A DNA stretch of 64,000 nucleotides, taken from contig NC_132978.1 in NCBI RefSeq assembly GCF_047496725.1, positions 13,646,001-13,710,000 on the forward strand, read 5' to 3'. This DNA is from Anoplolepis gracilipes (lineage: Eukaryota; Arthropoda; Insecta; Hymenoptera; Formicidae). The position numbers were made by a program, and so were the translations under genes. Shown in pieces: positions 56,240 to 64,000 of this stretch. Every line of letters begins with the position of its first letter. Positions within the stretch are counted from its first letter, which is position 1. Below the pieces are notes generated by a model. The model was not told where the DNA came from and did no database searches. It saw only the letters and a program-made list of their open reading frames with translations.

Positions 56240-59200
56240 ATGGCATTTCCACTAAATGATCAAGTTTATACAAAATCCTTTACTCCTAGAGAATATCAGG
56301 TAAGTTTCCTTGACAAGAGAGATAAGGCTTGAGAGATAAGGAAATCATACATAAATTATTAGAAATTATATACAAATCCTATATTATACAATAATTATAC
56401 AAATTGTCTTTTGATATTTATTGTTGATAATTATTTGTAGGTAGAGCTTCTTTATGCGGCAAAAGAAAAGAACATAATTGTCTGTTTAGGAAAAAATTCT
56501 GAGCAAACATTTCTTGCTATAAAATTAATTCAAGAATTTGCTACTAATAACAGAAGGTAGAAGTAGTGTTTATATTTATGTTTAAATAAATTATATTTGT
56601 TGTTAAGAATTGTTAATAAAGATATTTATGTGAAAAGTATTGAGTTTAATAACAAAAAAATTTTCGTGCTATTATACGCATATACACATAACACATATAT
56701 ATCTTTAGTAAAAATTTAAATCTTTATATAGAAGTGTATGAAAGTCCATATATTATTTTCTATATATATATTCTATATATTATTTTTTGAATATGAAATA
56801 TAGTAAATACAAGATTAAATATTACATGGATATAATATAAAATTTACCAAATACATTCAAATTTATTCATTTATATAGATCAATAAGTGATGGTGGAAAA
56901 CGGGCAATATATATATTAAATAAAGATGAAAATAAATGTACAATAATAGGAACTTATATAAAACAGTTGACAGATCTGAAAGTATTAGCATGCAATTCTG
57001 ATATATTTAAGGGATTTGCTGAAAGTTTTGAAAGATCTCACGTAAGAGAAGATACATATTTATTAACTATTTATTATCAATTAAGATAAAATTTACTCTA
57101 CAAGTATTTTTTTTCACGATACATTTTATTTTATACGCAGGTATTAGTTGGAACAGCAAAAGTTTACGCACAATTAATATCAGAAAGCAAACTTTTATCA
57201 TGTCATATAAATCTAGTCATAGTGGACGAGTGCCATAAGTCTATCGAAGATAGCAATCTAAAGTTTGTTCTTCAAACTTTTCTATCGTGCAACAATGTTC
57301 CTAGAATAGTTGGATTGGCGGTACCTGTATTTAACTTGACGCAAGAATCTGGAAGATTGGGCCTAGAAGTAGAAAAAGTGGAAGCTGCCTTTCAATGTGA
57401 TGTAGAAACTGCTAATGATATCCTTTCAATAATACGGTAAGTTTAATAATTTAATCATTTTCTTATTATAGAGAAAAACTAGGAATTATTTGTAGTTATA
57501 GCCTAAAAACTGGGAATTATTTGTAGTTATAGCCCAAAACCGAGAGAGTACATTGTGGAGTATGACAAAGGAGAAAAGAAAGACTTGTACAATATGCTTG
57601 AAAGTTGTGTGCTACATGCTATTGAATTTTTACGCGATCATCGATATGATCCAATGGAGATTTACACCGAGGAGTTTTATGAGGATATTCAGAAAATCCC
57701 TGATCCTATACAAAGACCCTTTGAGATGTTGCAAGATTTTTTACATATATTAGAAACTCTTGGACCATGGTGTGCAGATCGCGCTGCTCTGGCATTACTA
57801 TTTTTAACGGAAAAATTGAAAATTAAAACTCCTTATGAGAGGCATTATCTATTATTAAATATGATGGCGTCTGTTTTTATAAAAATTCGGTAAGAATTGA
57901 TAATAATTATGTCATCGCTACCTTTGCTAATTAGCTTTGATGGACATATATTTAAGTTGAGTTTTTCCAAATTGCAAATTACACAGTCATATTTGTATTT
58001 TTAAAAAATATTTTTGTAGATGCACATTACTATATATGCATTTTTCTCTTAATATGTATTTATTTTGTAGTTTGTTTTCTCACTTATTATGGAATATAAT
58101 ATTAAAATTATGGATCTTACAGTGCCCTTTGCGATAATGAATTTCAACATTTATCCGAGAAAGAAAGGATATATCAATATAGTACTCCTAAAGTTCACCG
58201 ACTGTTACAAATTTTGAAAATTTATACTCCTTTTTACGCTAAGGAGATTAATACTTTAGAAAAAAAGACAAGCGTGGGTAAGAAGAATCTTTTCTAATTT
58301 ATAAAGTATGCGACAATCTGTTTTAATGTATATCTTAAAGTAAATATATTATTTACTTGTTTTAGATATTAACTCAAAGAATTGTGCCACAAGACTCGAT
58401 AGAAATGTTTCTTTTTCAAGAACTCAAGAGAAAACAGTACAATTGAAAAGATTTGGAGCTAGTTGGAGATTTAACGATGACAATTGTAGAAAGACATCCA
58501 AATTGCAACGTTATCCATGTAGTAGTACAGATCCTGATTTACTTTGTGGAGTAATTTTTGTGGATAAAAGCTTTACAGCTAAAGTTCTATTTTATTTGTT
58601 AAGCGTAAGTATGAGTCTTATCGTAATAGTTGTAAAATACCATTTAAAATAATTGTGGATTTAAATATTAATAATTCCTAGGAAATATGTAAACACGACG
58701 AAGACTTACATTTTTTATCACCTCTTTATACAATCGAAAGAAATAACGACGACGTTAGTTATTCGAGAGATTTAGAAATGGAGCATAGGAAGCAGGAAGA
58801 AGTTTTAAAGCGATTTAGAATTCACGAATGCAATTTATTGATTGCAACTTCAATCTTAGAAGAAGGTTTGCAAAAACTCGTTTTTATTATATTATTTGTA
58901 TTAAATATTTTTCCTTTAAAAGATGGTATCCTTTTTTAAAGATAAATTCATAGGATCTAAAAAGAAAAAAAATTTATATGGTTAAGTTTTTCCTTGTAGG
59001 TTGCAAAATATAGCCATGTTTGTAGGAAATATTGTATATATGTATATATGTTTTTCTCTTATATTATTCTTAAAAGTTATTTTTACTTACACACATGCAC
59101 ACGCAAACACACACACACGCACACACGCGCGCGCGCATTATATTTATCGTAGCTTGTTAGCCACAATATGTTTACATTATTTTTTATAGGTATTGACATT

Positions 59201-61933
59201 CCAAAATGTAATTTTGTGATGAGATATGATTTTCCAAAGAATTATCAGTCATATGTGCAGTGCAAGAGCAGAGCAAGAGCCATAGATGCTTTGCACGTAC
59301 TATTGGTACCACAAGAAGCATCTAAAGATTTTATATGGCAATTAGCTCAATATCAATATATAGAAAAGGTATAATTGCGAAAACTCAATTTTATAATCTA
59401 TCTTTAAGTAATGTATATTAGTAATTGTAAAGATACTTTTTCAATTAATTAAATTTTACTTTACGTACTCGGTTTATCTTTTCGAATCGTATAGTACTGC
59501 ACATATTGTTTAATTTATTCATAAACTTTAGTGCATACCAGTTTTATTATCAACCTTTAATGTGGTTCATTATCTGTGCCAACCTCGGTCGAAAATTGTA
59601 ATGGAAGAGCATCAATCTATTTTGTAGACTTTATTATTAAAATGTTCTAATAAAGAGCCAACCGAGAACGAAGAAAACGAGGCGGATATGTATGCTGCGA
59701 TGATACCACATTACAAACCACTCAATGGGGATGATGCTCCAAAAGTGACTTTTAATTCTGCTATTTCATTGGTTAATAGGTAATGTAACGCTTTATTTGT
59801 CATTGACAATTAATTAATATAATCATTGCGTGAAGAATACTGTTTAAAACAAGCTTTTTTAATGCGCTAATATTAGTCCTCTCAATTATACAGATACTGT
59901 GCAAAGTTACCTAGCGATACTTTTACGAGATTAACACCAGAATGGTCTATCGAAACGGTAAATGTCCACGATATAACAATGTATATCTGCTCTCTACGAC
60001 TTCCTATAAATTCACCGTTGAAGTATGTAGTTACGGTAAGTATATATATAAGTACACATGTTTATATGAAACGGACATCATGAAATTACTGGATGTCTTT
60101 TTAACTTTTTCAATCAGTTTCTAGATTATTTTTGTTTAATTAACATAAATATTATTACTACATACACGCACGCACGCGCGCACATATATGCATCAAAATT
60201 TTTATAATATTATCTTATATGATATTTTTTTATCATGTTTTAGTCATATCCAATGCCAAATAGAGCAATGGCTAGACGTATGGCTGCTTTGCAAATGTGT
60301 ATCGATTTACATCGAGAAAACGAGATAGATGATAATTTATTACCTATTGGAAAAGAAAATTTTAAAGCTAAGCCTGAAGATGCTGAAGTACCTGCTCTAC
60401 CAGATGAAAGCAGGACTGACTTTTCAGAAGCTAGACCTGGGACGACAAAACGTAGACAATATTACTATAAAAAGGTTGTGCCACTTATTTTTTTTTTTTT
60501 TTTCAAAATTTCTTGTTCTTATTATTTGGTAAATAGTTGGTCATTAATTTGTACAATTTTTTTTAGACAGCTGAAGCATTAACGGATTGTAGGCCGATAG
60601 TTGGAGTACCATCTTATTTATATCATATTAATATGATATTAAGTTGTCCTCTACCCGAAGAACAAAATACACGAGGCAGACGTATTTATCCACCTGAAGA
60701 ATCAGCTATTGGATTTGGCATACTTACATTAAAGGAGATACCCAAGGTAAAATATTTTTAAATTCTTGCCGAATTGTATACCAAATATTTTATATTCCAA
60801 ATATTTCCTTAAGGAATATTTCTTTAAGGAATATTTTTAAGATGTTGTACATATGAATTATTTTTCTTTGTAGTTGTGTCCATTTCCTATTTACACTAGA
60901 TCGGGTGAAGTTCATGTGCAATTAAAACTTAGTAAGCAGACTATAATTTTGGACGAAGTTCAGATAAAAAGAGTCGATACTTTCCTTAACTATACCTTTA
61001 CAAACGTTTTGAGGTTACAGAAATATTTAATGCTCTTTGATCCAAATGCTTCAGAGAATTCGTATGTAATTGTACCAGTAAAAATATGTAAGTATAAGTC
61101 TATTTTCTAGAAAATTTGAAAATTTGGTTCAGTGAATAAGTTTAATATCATATATAAATACTCTTATATATTAGATTTCATTTAAAAATTATATAAAAGA
61201 ATGATTAAAAGTTTAATTATTTATTACTGTGAATATAAGGCTCTTAATATTTTTGCAAATAAGCAACTATAAATTTGGCGAATAAGAGCGAAACGCGGAT
61301 GATGTTAATGCGTCGATTTCGGAGAAAATAATTTTTTTGCGAAATTGATAAGTGCACATATATTTTCCTAGGTGTATACTTATCAAGATTTGTATATATA
61401 TATATATACATTGCCACATTTTATTGTTACATTGTTAAAAATTCGAATAATGTATTATGTTATTAATTTTCATACAAATACATATTTGAAAATATAATAA
61501 CAAATTTTATTTTATAAAATAATATTTGTTTCCTTAGTCTTTCTTACAATGATGTAAATATAACATTAATAATTTTGCATCTTTATAAATTTATCCCTTT
61601 CTTTTCTCTCCAATTTAGAGATTCTTTTAAAATATTTCAGAAAAATACACACAATATTTGTACAATTCAACTTTTATTTTAGTTACGACAGATGAAGAAT
61701 CAGATGTTTCTGTAGATTGGAATTTTTTAGAATGCATTTATCAGAATCGAAATGCGGTACCAATTAAAATTCCAGAAGAAGACAGGAAAAATTTTAAATT
61801 TGATCCTTCCAAATATTATGATGCAGTAATAATGCCATGGTATAGAAGTCAAGACCAACCACAGGTATATATATATATATATATATATTTAAATGCAAAA
61901 AGTTACGTATTAGTAAATCTTTTATTAGACATA

Positions 61934-61980
<47 letters not shown>

Positions 61981-61985
61981 ATATA

Positions 61986-62022
<37 letters not shown>

Positions 62023-62235
62023 TTTTCTTCAGTACTTCTATGTAGCGGAAATATGCACAAACTTGAACCCAAAATCTTCTTTTCCCGGACACGATTATAG
62101 CACTTTTGAAGAATATTACTTGAAGAAATATGGTATACAAATACAAAATTTAGAACAATCATTGTTAGATGTGGATCATACATCAGCTAGATTAAACTTT
62201 TTAACTCCTAGGTAAAGTGTGTATTTCTGTAAAGC

Positions 62236-62291
<56 letters not shown>

Positions 62292-63925
62292 TTGATTTAT
62301 TTTAATTTATTTATTTTAGATATGTAAATCGCAAAGGTGTTGCTTTGCCTACAAGTAGCGAAGAAACAAAGCGCGCTAAGAGAGAAAATTTAGAGCAGAA
62401 GCAAATTCTAGTTGCTGAATTGTGCGCTATTCATCCTTTTCCAGCATCTCTGTGGAGACAAGCAGTTTGCTTACCTTGCATATTATATAGAATTAACGCT
62501 TTGTTGCTCGCTAATCAAATACGATGTCAAGTTGCACAAATGATAAACTTGGGGCAACAAGTTCTGAATTCAGGTGCATATCACGTAGGATGTTCTTTAT
62601 CATTTTCGAGAAAAGATAGAAACATATTATAAAGATATTACGATGGAATCAGCAACACGTGTTTACAGTTTACTACCGTTTAAATGTAAGAATAATATTG
62701 TATTTATGATTATACTTAAAGAATATATATTTTAGATTTTGAATGGCCGGCATTAGATTTTGGATGGAGTTTGGCGGAAGTATTGAAAAGATCAAAGGAA
62801 ACGGAAAAAGCGAAACAGATGAAAAGTGATAATGCACAAGGCAATTCGCCGTCGAATAATAATATGACCTCTAACAAGTGCCAAAATACATCTAGCCAAG
62901 ATATAAATAATAAACAGATCGTAACGTGCAATGAGAAGCAAAAAGAATCGAAATCCAACGATACTGCTGAAATGGAAAATGAGATTGCTGATGAGCAGAA
63001 AGATGACGAGTTGGAGATTGGTACATGGTCAAATGACATGGCATGGTCAAATAATGTGGAAATAAATTGTATAGATTACGATGCGGATAATCTGAAGTCG
63101 TTTCCTCTAAATGTGACGGTTTTGCCGCAAGATTTTGGTTGGAATGACATTCGATATGGTTCACCGACATACGAATCCGATTTCGATGAATCAGACGACG
63201 TGTATAGCGATGGATTTGTCGATACGTCCGACGAAAGTGAAGACGAAAGTAGAGGACTGAAGATTTCTTACATGGGAGAAAATGTCGCGGAAGCTGTAGA
63301 GGATGAAAAGCAAATATCTAAACAGGAGATCAACAAAAAGATATTGGATCTTTTAGAGACGGAGAAGAATTTTGACAATAATTTCTGGATGTACGCGGAG
63401 AAGGACGAAGAATTATTACTCGCGAAACACAAGGAAGCGCATTATAAGTTTGCTAAGAAAAGGGAGCGTGATATAATGATGGATGGTACTTTCATATCTT
63501 GTAATTCTGAAATTATGATTAAAAGAAAGAATTCATCGAGTTGCCAAATTGATAAAGAGCAATCCGATTATAAACATAAGGATTATATCGATAGTGTTGT
63601 TAAGAAATTTACCAACGAATTATTAAACAAGAAGCCTGCAAAATCTACTCAAGTAGCAAAGAAGATTAATAAGCTAGATGAGATTAATTATTTAAATGGC
63701 AATCTCTTTAGTTTTGATTATCAGCCGGAATTAAAGAATCATCCGGGGCCAAGTCCTAGTTTAATTCTCCAAGCTTTAACGATGTCTAATGCAAACGATG
63801 GCATTAATCTAGAACGATTGGAGACTATCGGGGATTCATTTCTCAAGTACGCTATAACTACATACTTGTATTGTACGTACGATAATATTCACGAGGGAAA
63901 ACTTAGCCATTTAAGATCAAAACAG
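56240..63925 (+). CDS. Dcr-1: Dicer-1 (miRNA-processing RNase III), 5' 18 exons, 3' end outside the window
   Basis: Exons: 56240-56299, 56441-56556, 56879-57041, 57141-57436, 57527-57889, 58123-58277, 58366-58604, 58682-58865, 59190-59368, 59628-59779, 59894-60035, 60244-60474, 60567-60746, 60874-61087, 61683-61864, 62033-62211, 62320-62573, 62736-63925: 1493 residues, continuing past the window. Order of domains: helicase with an eroded Walker A (CLGKNSEQT, residues 35-43) but intact DECH (142-145) and helicase-C motifs (ATSILEEGIDIP, QCKSRARA); Dicer dimerisation domain (about 620-720); platform/PAZ (to about 1040); a long acidic linker; and RNase IIIa with ERLETIGDSFLK at 1456-1467. The eroded Walker A points to Dicer-1, which cuts pre-miRNAs without ATP, rather than Dicer-2. 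The splice donor at 63926 confirms that coding continues. Confidence 0.95.
57479..57536 (+). repeat. Tandem duplication of the Dicer-1 exon 5 acceptor
   Basis: The segment GGAATTATTTGTAGTTATAG followed by CCTAAAAACT or CCCAAAAC occurs twice, 31 bp apart. The downstream copy is the productive acceptor (exon starts 57527); the upstream copy (57496) would lead to a stop within ten codons. Confidence 0.85.
61088..61682. other. Dicer-1 intron 14
   Basis: 595 bp, AT-rich, with a short (TA)n at about 61390-61410; nothing else recognised. Confidence 0.5.
61866..62288. repeat. (TA)n arrays in Dicer-1 introns 15 and 16
   Basis: TA arrays occupy 61866-61889, 61938-62020 and 62241-62288. The second ends only 12 nt before exon 16. 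They yield Ile/Tyr-rich read-through frames that are not coding. Confidence 0.9.
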
Positions 63926-64000
63926 GTACGTGTCGATTAACTTTGGAATATAGAGCGCGCGCGCGTGTTAGGTTTACTATTTATAAATATAACGTTTTCT

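Noticed and set aside
58920..58940. A GTATCCTTTTTT motif in Dicer-1 intron 8 resembling a U12 donor
   Set aside because: It lies inside the intron and not at an exon end; the frame is restored by the donor at 58866.

Overview
This is animal nuclear DNA, most likely from a hymenopteran insect and probably an ant. That placement is inferred from AT-rich non-coding DNA, short GT-AG introns, very abundant GA/CT/CA microsatellites, and the gene set (an insect-type Dicer-1, a glutamine-rich Sp factor of the Spps type, a vesicular nucleotide transporter). No prokaryotic or viral genes were seen. Ten protein-coding genes could be assembled exon by exon, with reading phase checked across every splice junction.

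Layout. 1362-6867 (+): TMEM135. 7763-10202 (-): the pre-rRNA nuclease LAS1. 11007-15692 (+): a RNF126/RNF115-type RING E3, head to head with LAS1. 20299-24256 (-): Sp-family transcription factor (Spps). 28563-33418 (-): mitochondrial FAD glycerol-3-phosphate dehydrogenase. 39058-42899 (-): coronin. 46017-47398 (+): a divergent Spc24 kinetochore protein. 47979-48762 (-): a promethin/LDAF1-like membrane protein. 50869-54606 (+): a SLC17A9-type transporter. 56240 to the window end (+): Dicer-1, cut by the window edge inside RNase IIIa after 18 exons. The genes are ordinary housekeeping and signalling genes with no evident shared pathway.

The unusual part is between them. The divergent promoters, the LAS1/RNF126 gap and the GPD2 first intron and upstream region are packed with short (about 80-350 bp) nearly perfect palindromes lying end to end and sometimes nested. 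Several arm families recur. Most carry the motif ACCAATCA/TGATTGGT close to the loop, and many end in a CTTAAGG or CTAAGG-like motif. They are largely absent from the convergent 3' gaps. I read them as a diverse foldback MITE superfamily that may carry portable CCAAT boxes.

Other notable points are a probable pair of mutually exclusive EF-hand exons in GPD2 separated by a 50-nt intron, a probable U12-type intron in Spc24, a tandemly duplicated 3' splice site in Dicer-1, and acceptors that directly follow A-runs in TMEM135 and GPD2.
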